Notes under the pieces: generated by a model | Told to the model about the DNA's origin: nothing | Database searches by the model: none | What the model saw: only the letters and a program-made list of their open reading frames with translations | Part shown: one piece after another, positions 48,501-60,310 of the stretch | How positions within the stretch are numbered: the first letter of the stretch is position 1 | Layout: each line of letters starts with the position of its first letter | Program-made: the position numbers and the translations under genes | NCBI GenBank assembly: GCA_016808115.1 | Contig: JAEQBH010001842.1 | Span: 186,001 to 250,000 of the forward strand | Direction: 5' to 3' | Length of the DNA: 64,000 nucleotides | Origin: Tetrastigma voinierianum | Taxonomy: Eukaryota > Streptophyta > Magnoliopsida > Vitales > Vitaceae

Positions 48501-51500
48501 AGGGAGGAACCTGGTCTATACAAAAAAGGGCATAAAAACCTACCACCCACGAGAAAGCCTATAGAATGCACAAAAGAATTGTTTTAATAGAGTACTCCTC
48601 CAGCTCAATAGACCCTGCCCAAGAGACTAACATGCTTACAAAAGAGGTTTTTAGCTTGAATAAAGAGAAGGGCACATCATTAAAATACACTTTCAATAGG
48701 GTGTTTGTATGATATGTCAATGTAGTTGTACTTTTTAGCTTTGATGATTAAATTGTTTTGTTGTTTATGGACGAAGCCAACATTAAATTATCTAAGTTTC
48801 TTGGCTCCATCTTTTTTCAGATGGAATTTTTGCATTATCAGTGTCATTGCTTATAGCTGTTTTAATTTGCTCTTTATGTTCTACAGAAGGCACAACCACA
48901 AACGGGGGTTTCCTCCTTCCATTCAAGACAGGGGCATTTTTAGCAAAAGCCCCTGTGCTTCCTGTGATTCTAAGATATCCTTTCAAGAGGTTTAGTCCTG
49001 CCTGGGACTCCATATCTGGGGTGAGCATCCCTTAAACTTTACCCAAGTATTGAAGTCTATTTTGATCTCATACATATTATGTATAATCCAAAATTGTCTG
49101 TTGGTTGCGGTTTACAATTTTTTTTATTTGTTTTTGAATTCATTTTACCAGTATGGCTTATGTTTTTGTAATCTTTTTATTGATCTGATGCTTTTAGTAT
49201 CCCTATAAAAAACTTGAATGGTCATTTTCTTCTAATAATTTTCTTGCCTATGCTAGTTTTGTTTTTGAGTCAAACCTAATGCAATTAGACTGGTCATTCT
49301 GTTTAGCATATAATCCAAGGTATAAAGAAATTGATTCAGGAAGGTCAACACCAGAGAATGTCTAGATATTTCCCTTGGAGGACATGTTAGAAATTTATAA
49401 AACACAAATTATGTAGTTGCTCATCTATATTTTTAGTCAACATTATTTTCATTTGATTTCTAATAGAGATCTTTATTGCAGTTTGTGTGTATTTTTTTTA
49501 TTCTTTAGATATAAAAGTTTTCTGATATCTTCATCAAGGACAAGTACATTTGATTAAAAGTTAGTAGATTAAAGAACTTATACTTGGGTGCTTGTGAATT
49601 TAAGTATTTTCCTGAATCAAATTATCGGTGGGTTCTGATATAACTCTGTATGACTCTTTTTCAACTTGGTATAGATTGCACACTGCTGTACTTCTACAAT
49701 AATAAAATGCATGAAAAGGTAAATCATGAAAATCAAATAGATGTGCATAGAAATAATGAAGTAAAATAATGGTTGTAGACACCGTATAATCCTAAAGTTC
49801 ACAGGTGACACCATGCTGGTCTTATCCATGTACACACTGTTGATTATCATATGTTACACATTATCCAAGTCCCACCATGGCAGTCTTATTCAAGCACTAC
49901 TCATTGTCGATCAATCTTCTGATTAGCCATCATTGACATTCTTGGCCGAAAAATGTCACCTATCACTGCTTCATTGCCAACATTAGTATCTCTCTCATAA
50001 ACAGAAATATCCTCTTATTACCTTAATCCAATTTGGACCTTATTTGTAGCAACTTTTAGTTGCTTGAAATTTGTTCTTGATTGTTAGGTGCTTTACAGCA
50101 TGTCTAGTTAAACATGAGCTACAAAGTAGAATGTATTCAAAATGAATTTTCAGTTAAGTTAGGGACACAGTGCTTTTGCACAAGAGCTTTCTGGGTTTCT
50201 AAATCTATCATCAATCTTACATATAGATCATGTTCTCTTCTTTACCTAGATCTGTAAGGGAAGCAGTTGACTAGATTGTGTTGCTACCAGTGGGCCAAAG
50301 CCAACCTTGGTAGAGTGAATAATTTTTGTGTCTGGGATGTGGTTATGAAATTGATTTATTAATAGACTTCTCATATCATGTGTAAGATAACTACTAATTG
50401 AAAATGACATTATAATTTTTTGAGAAACCTCCTTAATTTCCTTAGAAGAAATTGTCTTTCAATTAAAGAGGAGGATATGAAATGTGTTTTTCAAGTGTGG
50501 CAGAACAGTTCTTTAACATTATCCATGAATATTTATTCTACACAAATTCCCTCATTATGTAACATGTGGTTCTGCGTTAAGATTTGTTTCTGACTATTCA
50601 AAGTACATGAGAAGCATCTTTAGTAATATAGAAATGCACTTGGCTGCTTAAGTCACTCCCACATCTCTTACAATGCAAACCTAAATTAGGAACATATTCA
50701 AAGTTGTAAAATGCAGAAAGGTTATGTGTTAAAGCGCACTTGGGGCTGTCTTTGTTTTTTCTTTTGAGGGCTTGCTTTGTTCCCTTTTTTCTCACCTTGT
50801 ACCTTCTTTGAGTTGCCATTTTGGCGGCTCTTCTTTTGAATATATTCAGTGTTCTTACTTATCAAAAAAAAAAAGAATCTGATTGTTTAACTTTCAATTT
50901 GCATTGGTTGATATATTTTTGATGTGGTTCATAGTTGGATTCCTAAGGTGAGTTCATGAATCAGTAATTTATGAATCAGTAATTTATGCTTAAAGTTTCT
51001 TCTTGTTGCTAATAATGTTTGGAGAAATATGCATCCTTCTGGACTTATGTATTTAGTTTCAATTGTATCTTCATTTCCAGGTGCGCCATGTAATATTTCT
51101 ATTCTGTCAATTTGTAAATCACATTGAAGTGACAAGGTTACCTATATACTACCCCTCGCAGCAGGAGAAGGATGACCCGAAATTATATGCTAATAACATC
51201 CGAAAGTTGATGGCTAGAGAGGTATGTGTCTATATCTATAGTTTTGAACCTTAATTCACAATCTAGAAGTCAGAAATGGAATCCTATTTTTTCTGCAAAT
51301 GTTGGAGATGTTACAATATTAGAACAGTTATTTTCTATGATAACTTGATGCTTTTTTTGGTAAACTCAGAGTGAACCCTCAACTTGGGAAGAGTGGACTT
51401 TATCACTATGCATGTAAGAAAACACCATAAGCACATGTCAATGGGAGAGTGACTGAACTGGGAAGTTCAATCACTTTGCATCAATAGGGGACATGAATAC

Positions 51501-52296
51501 CAAAAAATGTAAACATTGTAGCTATGGTAAACAATGGAAGTTCAAACTCTGAAAATAACGTGTTTTTTCCTTTTTAAATTGATCAATACATGAAAACATG
51601 AAAAAGATTGCTGAGGTTGTGGCCATTAACAACATATCCCTAAAGGGATAAACTTCACAGTGAAAATTTGGAAAAGGTACCCCCTTGGGATTTGCCTAGA
51701 ACTATTAGCTAGGACAAGAATTAGTCAGTCATATACCAACCAAATCTACTGATAATTCTAGGGATCTTAAGAGTGCATATACATATGTGTAGATGCATGC
51801 ATGGATGTGTGTGTGTAGAAGCAAAGATACATCTAAAAATAACAACAAAAACTTTGGCCTGATGTAGGCATTTGTGTTCACTAGATTCAAGAATTTGTGT
51901 CACTTGTTGAGACTAAATTTCCTTGTCTGGATGTGGTGACCAGATTTCAACATAGCCTTGATAGTTTGGTTCTTGAATCGTGAGGTGGAGGTCTGTTGTA
52001 CCCTTTAATTTATTTCCTGATCAAGTATTAGTAACTTATGGAGGCTAAAGATCCTTTTAGCATAAAAAGGAAGATATAGCAGTTTCTTGTTCATTCTATT
52101 TTGTTTGGGTTCCTCGAGTGTTCAAGATGTTTTGATAAACTGATTGTTGCATCTCATATTTCATGTGTTGTTTATTTTCTCCCTGCAGGGTAATCTGATA
52201 CTGTCAGATATTGGACTTGCTGAGAAGCGGATATATCATGCTGCTCTCAATGGTAATAATAGCCTGCCTAGTGTTTTGCATCAGAAAGACGATTGA
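42509..52296 (+). CDS. LPEAT1: Lysophosphatidylethanolamine acyltransferase 1 (LPEAT1-like), eight coding exons
   Basis: Membrane-bound acyl-CoA:lysophospholipid acyltransferase that re-acylates lysophosphatidylethanolamine, probably at the ER. Exons: 42,509-42,982; 43,131-43,253; 43,397-43,434; 45,911-45,975; 47,961-48,029; 48,887-49,020; 51,081-51,221; 52,189-52,296. All introns are GT-AG, phases agree, and the product is 383 aa (Arabidopsis homologue about 398). The start MESELKNLN matches the family. Hydrophobic segments lie at residues ~66-98 and ~133-147. The catalytic NHX4D motif is NHVSYLD (178-184), and the PEGTTTNG substrate motif (256-263) is split by intron 5. LPVILRYPF and RLPIYYPSQQEKDDPKLYA are typical of the family. 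The EPF-type end is not conserved; the protein stops after HQKDD. Introns 3-6 are long and hold TE debris. It looks intact. The identification is strong; exact substrate preference is inferred from homology. Confidence 0.93.
44876..45031. repeat. Tandem repeat in LPEAT1 intron 3
   Basis: A ~75-90-bp unit occurs twice: copy 1 from about 44,876 and copy 2 from about 44,965, sharing ACCAAG(A/G)GAT(A/G)AGAAGC, CGAACTC(G/A)CCACT, AAGGGAA(T/C)CCAC and TAAGAGAACAAGAG. It is followed by GGGGGGTATTTATAGTCCCC-like sequence at about 45,109-45,128, which suggests a retroelement LTR fragment read on the minus strand. Confidence 0.6.
45361..45767 (+). mobile_element. 5'-truncated LINE, ORF2 C-terminus and poly(A) tail, in LPEAT1 intron 3
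   Basis: The frame at 45,361-45,564 ends with ALFCLIWEILKERNCVVF and RLKNSFVSVISSWAGL. This is the IWKERNxRxF...LxxSFxxxxxSWA ending typical of plant LINE ORF2 proteins after the zinc-binding region. About 200 bp of T-rich 3' UTR including TTTCCTGTATACCGTGGGG follows, closing with an A-run at 45,750-45,763. Truncation at the 5' end is normal for target-primed reverse transcription. Confidence 0.7.
46934..47737 (-). mobile_element. Cluster of TRIM-type elements in LPEAT1 intron 4
   Basis: Three related ~118-bp terminal repeats occur at 46,934-47,051, ~47,250-47,363 and 47,619-47,737. Each, read on the minus strand, begins TGTTGGAAGTCCCACAT and the outer two end TATTAACA. On the minus strand the third repeat is followed at once by TGGTATCAGAG (47,608-47,618), a tRNA-Met primer site. 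A further TGGTATCA sits at 47,155-47,162 beside a partial repeat (47,163-47,200). No coding sequence is present. This layout is that of terminal-repeat retrotransposons in miniature: one complete copy (~47,250-47,737) plus a rearranged partial copy. Confidence 0.75.
48418..48560 (-). mobile_element. LINE 3'-end fragment in LPEAT1 intron 5 (tentative)
   Basis: On the minus strand the sequence reads GGTTTTTATGCCC, T-rich DNA, two GTATAC words as in CCTGTATACTACC, then TTGTTATTATACATTTGC and CCTATAAAAAA. This is the style of plant LINE 3' UTRs ending in a short A-run, similar to the end of the LINE at 45,690-45,767. No coding portion is recognisable. Confidence 0.45.
50735..50873 (+). mobile_element. 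LINE 3'-end fragment in LPEAT1 intron 6 (tentative)
   Basis: T-rich sequence with CTTTTGAGGGCTTGC, then TTCTTACTTATCAAAAAAAA, ends in an 11-A run at 50,863-50,873. The TTACTTATCAAAAA ending is a common LINE 3' terminus in dicots. No ORF2 sequence is retained, so the assignment rests on style alone. Confidence 0.35.
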
Positions 52297-54198
52297 TAAT
52301 ATCATGGCTTCGCCCCCTAGTCCCAGTTGGTTTCTTTTATTTTTGTCCATGAATGGCACTTTATTCAAATAAGCGTTGGTGTGTTGTTACTCCTGTAATT
52401 TTTTTGTTCTTATTCATAGAAAAAGTAACCTTTTAAATAGGTTGTTTATGTCCTCATGGATCTCTGTTAACTAAAAAACATCAGATCTCAGAGCTTCCTG
52501 GCCTTTCTTTTTGAGTGTCAAGTCATATTCTCAATATGTTGATCTAAAGCAGCTCTTTCGTGTTCCTGCAGGTTTGTTTTGCCAACGCTAATTGGGACTC
52601 ACCATCTGTATATATTCTTTGTATGATTCGATTATTTTTTTTCCTGAAAAAAGGATTTACAAATATATTATAATCGATATGATATCATGTTCGGAAGAAG
52701 CATTTTTTGTTGTCACATGAGTTCTGTATTTCTCCAAATTTTGGGACATTACCATGGAGCTTTTGTGCCAATTTTGAAGGGGTTAGCCCTTTTCTTTTAA
52801 TGTTTATACAATCTACACATTCTATTGGCGTTGAAAGGGATGCCGAAGAAAATGCCTTTCAGATTATAAAGTGTTTGGGATGAGGTCGAGCTGCTGTTAC
52901 AGCATGAAATTAAATGTAATATCAAAAGAAAGATTATGTTATGATTCTTGGTTGGCAAGTGGCATTCTGGTCTGTTTCTGAATGGTGTTCATGACTGGTG
53001 CTATTACCCACACCCCCACCTTTTTTAATTCAATATGGCATCTGGTAAAGTATATGTGCTTGGCTTCCCAACATTTCATGTAGTGTGGCCCCATTCCTCC
53101 ACTTTCCCATTAATTCTATGACTCGATTGTCTTCGATTAATGTCCCTTTGTTTATGAAGTGGCAGAGCCAACTATTATTCATTTATGCCTCGGTTTTTTT
53201 TTTTTATATGGTTTGCATGTGTAGACTGCTCTGTTTGCAGTAGGACAGACAGCTGTAATGAAGCTGGCTTAGATCTTCTTTTGAGCCTCAAGAAAATTTG
53301 ATGGTATGATGGGTAGAGATTGTCTAGAAGGCGTCAGTCAAGCTTGAGTTATTGGAACAGATCAGCTGTGAAATCTAAAGGTGACTGGATAGGAGGGAAT
53401 TGGTTACGGCCTCCCCTCCGTCATAGCTGGCTTGTGAGGCTCACTGGTGTTAATCCCAGCTTTTAGACGTCCTGTTAGCAATGTGTTAATCCCAGCTTTT
53501 AGACGTCCTGTTAGCAATGTATTCCAAGTATTTGACTTGTGTAGCATTCTTCAGTTTTTCCATGACTTTTACCTTAATTGAGATGGGCATCCATGCCAGC
53601 ATGGATATGATAGTGGCTTATATAGCTTTCATCAACGATGGCGACTTGCATAAAACACATCAAAAGCAGTTAAACTAATATCACTACAGCAGGCAAATAC
53701 AGAGAAACCCACATTGGCGAAAAAACATAATCTACTATATGGATAGAAAGTTTCTGCTGGACGTGTAACTGATTAGCCAAGGATGACAAAAATGAATATG
53801 GGACTCTTAATGAGGGGTAATCCTTTGCTCCATCTGGGACTGGATTCTCTATGGCAGAGAAGCATTGTTTAGCATCATCATAAGAAGTTCTAACAGGAGA
53901 TTACTGTGCCACAAAGATTACAATTATACTAAAAGCACTTGCAATAAATACTTGAAAGAGAAGATGCAGCCTTCCAATGCTGACAACGAAAAACATCTTC
54001 TTTACATAAAAACTCACCTTCCGCCCTCTTAGAGCTTATGGAGATAGGTCAGTAATTGAAAACATCAATGATAGCCAGAGGCACCCTCCAAAGTCTGTTT
54101 GTCTTTATGGGGATAAGGTGATCAACACTGCAAACGTGAAGCCAGAGACACCCACCCTCCTGAAGGACTTTTCTTATGAAATTCGAAGGGCTGTTGTT
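52297..54198. other. 3' UTRs and spacer between two convergent genes
   Basis: The space between the LPEAT1 stop codon and the deSI stop codon must hold both 3' UTRs. No further protein-coding exon was recognised on either strand. A 36-bp exact tandem duplication occurs at 53,447-53,518. The transcript ends cannot be placed from sequence alone. Confidence 0.6.
53447..53518. repeat. Exact 36-bp tandem duplication
   Basis: Two identical adjacent 36-bp units (53,447-53,482 and 53,483-53,518), beginning GTGTTAATCCCAGC and ending CCTGTTAGCAAT. Identity shows a recent slippage or duplication event in the intergenic or UTR DNA. Confidence 0.9.
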
Positions 54199-57100
54199 CT
54201 ACCTGCTTTTCAATGAGCGATTGGTAGATCTCCTCAATTCCCATGGTGGTAGGCAGCCTTTCAAGGGTGAATGCAGAAACATTGAAGAAGTTGACAACTG
54301 CCTCTGCCGCATTGAGATTGAGGACAGGCAATTGAAGGCACTTCTCAGCCTCCTCTTCTCACTGTCATATTCTTGGTAACTGGGATCATGTCTAACAGCC
54401 GAAATCTTAAGTGCTTCAGGAAGTATGCAGTTACAGATTGAACCTACCAGAGAATAAACAAAGATGAGCAGGGATTTAGATTAACATTGTGTTAGCCTTT
54501 GTAAAGATACCATACAGCATAATATAGTCAAGTGTGATGGCCTCACTGCCACCCCGGAGATGGAACACATGACCTACTGAAACATGGAATGCACAATAAT
54601 GCAGATTACAGGCTCCTGAACAATTGGCCAACTCATAATGCTTCCAAGAAGAATGCACATAGAAAAGCCAGCAAATAATGAAAGGAAAAGTGGAGGAAGA
54701 AGAGAAATTTAAATCATAATATACACCAGGAAAGTTGGAAATACAGCTAATTGCAGTAATAAATATAAGGCATAACGTATCATATTTCCACAAACTGCCA
54801 TCGCAAAGTGATAAACAGAATGATTAAGGATACCTATTTTTGCCAGTCGATTGACCCATTTTGGAATTGAACGCCCAGTCAACTTGTAACAGATGTCCTT
54901 GCAGAAATGGTTGCAATTCTTTACTATCAAGTGATATGTATCACCATTGTAACTTGCAGATTGGCGCTCCATGAACTCCCTAACCTGAATTGGATCCAAG
55001 CATGTTGTCCCAATGAGAATTGACTTCCTAAACTTGAAGCCAGGGCACTGTCGGGGTTCGACCTCAAAGACACCACTACTTGGGTAGTCATGAGCTCCAA
55101 ATGCATATTCTACACCATGAACTGGAAGTGCATGACAACAGCATCAGAAAATAATTAACACAGATAATGTATGTTTGGTACCTGCTGCAGGACTAATAGA
55201 TTATTAATCTGCTTTGCAATACACAAAACTAGCCTAATTAATCAGGATTCCCCGATCCATTGCATTTTAAGGATGAAGTTCATTTATCATCTGCACAACA
55301 AGTGCAATCCAGATAAAACATAAAGGACTACAACAAGCCACCCTGTGATAATGTAGAGGGATCGACTGAGGAAACATTATAACATAAAATATGTTCCTTT
55401 TCTTTTTCCAGTAATATATATATATATATTGACTAAAAGACTGAGAGGTGGCTCTCTCTTTCTGTGTGTGTCTCAAATATAGGAAAAGGGATGAGCCTTA
55501 CATCATAAAGTGAAATGCCCACATGTGCCAGGCCGAGAGCATGAGCTAAAGAGAAGGATAATAAGTTTGAAGGGATACCATGTTTACCAGTTCTCTTAAC
55601 TCCCATCTCTCAATCAGTTAGCATCATTCATATTTTATATCGAAAATTGACCTAAACTTCTCGAAAGTGGTTCCATTTTGGACCAACTCTGTGTATCGCT
55701 ATAGAATGAAACACACAACTTTGATCAAGTTTTAGCTCGAATGAACCATAAATCATATTTTATTAGATTAAAAGAACTCCTTTACACTCTTCTATTTCTT
55801 CTTCTTTCTTACTCTTTTCTCACTCAGTAATCAAAAAATTGTATTTTTTGAGATTCTCATAAACCCTACACCAAAAGACAAAAATACTCATATCATATGA
55901 ATTATATTGGGTAACATATTTTGGGTCAGCATGGTTCTCACTGATGATCACTTTTCATTTCTTAATTAAAATGGTTTATGTACTATCTCATGTTCCAACC
56001 ATGATTTGAGAATGTAGAAGCACCATGATAGAATCTGGAAGAGGAGAAAGGAATCGGTTTGCCGTAGAAGTAAAATCCTCTGAGATTTTGGTGGAGGTGG
56101 TGAGTCATAAGTTACAAGGTTGTATCTGGGAGAGATGCAGAGGGGCTTCTTGGATAAGGTTCGAGGAGGTGGGTATGAGATGTCTTTTGGAAGGTTTGGA
56201 ATACTATATTAGGGAGGTGGGCGCGGAAGATGGTATTATGACTAGGAAGAGATTGGAAGAAAGTATGGGCTAGAGTGTAGTTCTAATGTTGCAAGGAGAT
56301 ACTTACGATGCTCCATTAGAGATGTTGAAGGAAAGAGGCATAATATTATTTTCCCTGAAGGAACTGGATTTGTGGGAGGGTGGAATACCTTGGCGAAAAA
56401 GTTAAGAGGATTGGGATAACCCCGCTTGAAAGAGTGAACGTCAATGGTGCTTTTCCAATATCCCCAACACAGAAAGGCTGGAAGGTTTTATCCTTTGTGG
56501 ATGCTGCGAAGCAAAATCAAGTGAGGTTGGGGGATACCATCTGGTTCGAACCGTGGGAAAAGGAAGTGGGGAGGTTTGGAAAAGATGGAACATTGTTTGT
56601 TGGGTAGATGGGGGATAGACAGCCTATATTCCTCACATCAATATTTGTGAAACCAAGATCTTTTACTCTTGACAATATTTGTAATGGATGTCCCTAATTA
56701 ATCTTAGGATAGATTGTGTACTCTCATTTTTTATGATAGTGAAGTTTATTTATGGACTCTAGTCTAGTGGTTTATACTTCTTACATTGAAGAGGTTTTTC
56801 GTATTAAAAATCCTTGTGCATGCAAATGGTTGTGTAAGTTAGGCAGCAGTTACCCTTTTTCTTTTTTCTTTTTTCTTTTTCATTTCCCCTTGGAATCCAT
56901 CCATTCATGTTCATAAAGAACATAACAAAAGCAGCTTGTCTTTTCCTTTAAAGATAAATAAATAAATAAAGAGATCAAATTGAATCCGTTTCCTCCAAGA
57001 AGCAGATCTTTTAGTCAATTAAAACTGGTATGGTCAAATAGATCTGAGTCAAACCTATCTGAAAATAGGCAAGCATCAAGAACCACTCAATATTGGAGAA

Positions 57101-57401
57101 AATGCAAGCTACAGATCATACCAAGACTAGAAACATCAAATTTTAGGTAAACGATTGCATCAAGAGATGGAGAAAAAGTAAATAACTTACCTTCTACACC
57201 AGAGTGAAAGATTCCTAGGCCAGCCCAATAGACATAACCATTCATGGGTGTCAAGTCGTACACATTGAGATAAACTGGTGAATTTCCAGGACCATAGCCA
57301 GCTGATTTCACCTTCGGAAAAATGCAAAAACGAGTTGCTGATTTCCCTCTCAAACGAAGGGGCACAATAGACTTCCATCCTTTCTTTAATCCCAACTTCA
57401 T
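54199..57401 (-). CDS. deSI-like PPPDE peptidase (At4g17486-type), three coding exons
   Basis: PPPDE-fold cysteine isopeptidase of the deSI (deSUMOylating) family. Coding exons on the minus strand: 57,401-57,191; 55,121-54,834; 54,443-54,199. Junctions are GT-AG with matching phases and the product is 247 aa, close to plant homologues. PVYLNVYDLTPMNGY (42-56) opens the domain. The predicted catalytic pair is His66 in GIFHSGVEVHGVEYAFG and Cys140 in VKNCNHFC. HDYPSSGVFEVEPRQCPGF and RSIPKWVNRLAKIGS are family hallmarks. The tail SAFNCLSSISMRQRQLS and GCLPPWELRRS is typical of the plant subgroup. ATG at 57,401 (MKLGLKKGWKSIVPL) is the family start. No signal peptide. True SUMO or ubiquitin substrate specificity is not shown by the sequence. 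The gene converges on LPEAT1. Confidence 0.92.
56025..56632 (+). pseudogene. LINE ORF1-like remnant, antisense in deSI intron 1 of the CDS
   Basis: The plus-strand frame at 56,025-56,273 (ESGRGERNRFAVEVKSSEI, WERCRGASWIRFEEVG, LLEGLEYYIRE) and the frame at 56,380-56,607 (LGITPLERVNVNGAF, SPTQKGWKVLSFVDAAKQ) are joined by matching sequence in another frame. The linker includes an EGTGFVGGWNTLAKKLRGLG-like stretch. This RFxVExKSFEI...GGW...FVDVVK style is that of LINE ORF1 proteins in woody dicots. A TAG at 56,271 and frameshifts make it inactive. Confidence 0.55.
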
Positions 57402-57445
57402 TTTTCCTTAATGATGAAGCCAGCGAGGTCAAGACCTGGCCACCA

Positions 57446-60307
57446 ACTTGCAAATATAGTTAATCTCATCAACTAATAATAATTATAGCAGGAAAGCAAA
57501 TGACTAAGCGATGAAAATATCACATTAACCTTTTTATCCTAAAGGGCAGTATAGATAATCGCAGTTAATAATTTCACTTCAAAATGCTCCAAAAGAATTC
57601 AATTTTTTCTTCATGAGCATCTCTAAGTCGATAAATTCCTATCACAAATAGTTAACAATGCTGCTCAATAATAACACATGAACCCACTAATGACTTAATC
57701 ATATACACCTTAACCTTTATAGTATAAATTAAGTGGAAATCAGCTCATATCTGGTTTGATGAAAATGATTAAGTTTGCATGCTTCTTAAATATTAACAGC
57801 AATTACACAATTATTTGCAAGCAACCATGACAAGTTGAATTACAAAAAAATAAAAAATAAAACTTTCTTGTCATAGCCATTTACCCAATATGCTGCAAAT
57901 GAATAAATCATATATAATAACAAATGTCTCTTACATTCTTTCTAATCAGTAATGACATTAGAAAAAGAAGAGTACAGCCAGAAGGGATGGTAGGACTATG
58001 GGCAAATCTAGGATAAGCGAAAAAAAAAGGAATGACAAGGAAACTCTGACAAAGCTAGGTGGAGAACTCAAATGCAGCTTAAATTAAAAAAGGGGCACAG
58101 CCCATCAACACGGGGAGATGTCACTTCTTTTTTTTTGATAACAGTGGATGTCTAGGCCAGCTTACGCGCACCTCGACTTATTCCACAAGGACATGTCACT
58201 CATAGCAGCATAGCACAGAGACAAGAGATCAAGAGCTTGCATTAGTGCTGTATTTATTAAAGAAAAGTTCAGTCAGAAAGAGACAACTATTTGGAAAATA
58301 ATACTCATATTTTAAGGAAGAGCAAGGAGGAGAAGGGTAGGTTAGATGGAGCACCACAATCCATAAAAAATCAACAGGATAATTGCCATTCCCTATAAAA
58401 GGTTTTTTTTTTTATCAGCACCATTCCCTATAAAAGGTATAACTTAAGGTAAGCCAGTTTGTTTATTAATCAAGCCATCCCCCGATTATTCTCCTGTTAC
58501 CTATGATATCCATTTATAGCAGTCATGCTGTCAAAAAAAAAAGGGCAGAGATTCTGTTCCTACCTTATAGATACCCCTTGCTCAAGCAACTTGGATTTGA
58601 TGTGATGTTTGCAAATTGAAAAAATGTAAGGAGCTTCGCCCAACAAAAAGCACCTGCATAGAAAAATCATGAGCATCAAAATAGAAGGGGTCCACCACAG
58701 ATCATAGAAAGAAAGCCTGTGTCTGTATTAGTGGGATGTCTGTATTAGTGGGAGGCCACTAACATACCAGTCACTTTAGATCTAAATTACACCTACCTAC
58801 TTTTCCATATTGTTATATCAATAATCTATGCTGATGCTGGTCAGAATAAGATTGAAGTCCCAATTTCAAGAATTTGTTAAGGTACTTGTGTAAGCCGTTG
58901 TAACAGAGATGCCCACAATGACCAAAACTTGGAAATTTTTATCAAAATGAAATCTCTCTACAGCATCCTAATTAGCACTTCAATCAAACCTTTTGCAGGC
59001 CACATTTTCAATTTCAATCTTCTTTAGTTATATTCCAACAACATTACCAAGAAACAAAAACTTAGTAAATTTCCCAAAATTCTATAAGCTGATCCTGAAT
59101 CTTAGGTTGAAGCAATAAGGATTTCATTTCTTCTACAACATATTTGGTTCATAAATAATCTCTCAAACTACAACATGGCCGCTATCACGCATCACCATTT
59201 CTTAAAAGACATCGGACTTCAAATTCATTTGTAATCCATCAAAATAGCATACCAGATTTAAAGTTATTTGGAAACATATTCTTTCCTTTGTCTTTGTTTC
59301 CAAGAAGCAAATAGAGCAATAATATAAGAGTTTTGGCTGGTACTGCCAAATGGGCTATTTTATAGAAAAGTGAAGATTTATCATCTGTTCGATAAATATT
59401 ATAATGGTGGAGAACCAACGAACTAACGTGACAGCACTCAAAATAATTAATGGAAAAGACAAAAAAAAAAAAAAAAAAAAACTCTGGGATGATAGATTAA
59501 AGCTTAGTCAAAGACACCAAAAAATTGAAAATTCAACCCAAAACCTGTTTAAATCTTTGTAAGAATTAGTTGGCATGATGCAAAGAAAAACATTCAAAAT
59601 CACAATTAGCAAAACAATAATCAGAGCACATAATGCTAAATGCCCCCGTACAACTTAGCCCAAGTGCATAATTACTCAATTTTTCTCTTCGCTGTGTTAG
59701 GCAGGAACCCATTACAACTTGGGGACATTCGCCAGAGTCTCCCACGGCGGAATGCAATGATATGGGTTCATAGAAGATGGACCTAAAATAGCTCCAAACG
59801 ACTGGCATTTTCAATCTGGAGAAGAAGAATAAGGTTATCCAATCCCACCATTTTTACCCAAAACCCCCAGACCAAACTGTTACATTTTCTAAGTGAGTAA
59901 AAATAAGCTAAATTCTTCACAGAGAAACTAGATTTGCAATATCTTGTTAAAAATAAAAAATAAAAAATAAAAAAACCGTGAGGGACAATCAAGAGAGGAG
60001 GGATACCATTGGAAATCAGAATCATAAAACTACTTCAGATCTCGTTGGAATTATTTGAGATAGAAAAACAGAAAATAGCATAACAAGTATCCTGCTCCTC
60101 CGATGACTAGATCAGAAAAGCAAAAACAAAAATTGTATCCACTGAATCGATCCTACTCAATCAGCAACGGTAAAAGAAAGTAAAGTGAGATTCCCAGCTC
60201 GTCTTATCTGAGCTTTCTCAGCAACCAAACGGACCCAAAAGTTAAAATGAGCTCGCAACCCAGAAACAAAAACTTGCAAAAAAACTTACAGATTCAGCGT
60301 TGAACGC
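57446..60307 (-). other. 5' UTR introns of the deSI gene, mostly non-coding
   Basis: This stretch, between the ATG exon and the probable promoter, has only frames without recognisable motifs. It contains a plausible internal 5' UTR exon at 58,564-58,653 and a poly(A) run of about 20 at 59,461-59,481. The ATG exon appears to begin at about 57,446, after TTGCAAG. A GGATGTCTAGGCCAGCTTACG piece at about 58,146-58,166 looks like a dispersed repeat but was not assigned. Confidence 0.5.
58564..58653 (-). other. Probable 5' UTR exon of the deSI gene
   Basis: On the minus strand CTATGCAG (acceptor) precedes 58,653 and GTAGGAAC (donor) follows 58,564, giving a 90-bp exon. It would join to the first UTR exon whose donor is CT|GTAAGT at 60,290. 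Evidence is splice-site strength and position only. Confidence 0.45.
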
Positions 60308-60310
60308 CAT
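58582..60310 (-). promoter_or_regulatory. Putative spliced upstream ORF in the deSI 5' UTR
   Basis: An ATG at 60,310-60,308 starts MAFNAES up to the donor at 60,290. Joined to the exon at 58,653, it continues VLFVGRSSLHFFN and stops at TGA 58,584-58,582, making a 30-codon uORF. It ends before the main ATG at 57,401, so it could lower or condition translation. It depends on the inferred exon junction and on transcripts starting upstream of 60,310. Confidence 0.35.

Noticed and set aside
50598..50819. 73-codon minus frame with a CKRCG motif
   Set aside because: Lies in LPEAT1 intron 6 across a T-rich LINE-like tail; the Lys-rich start is the complement of T-runs.
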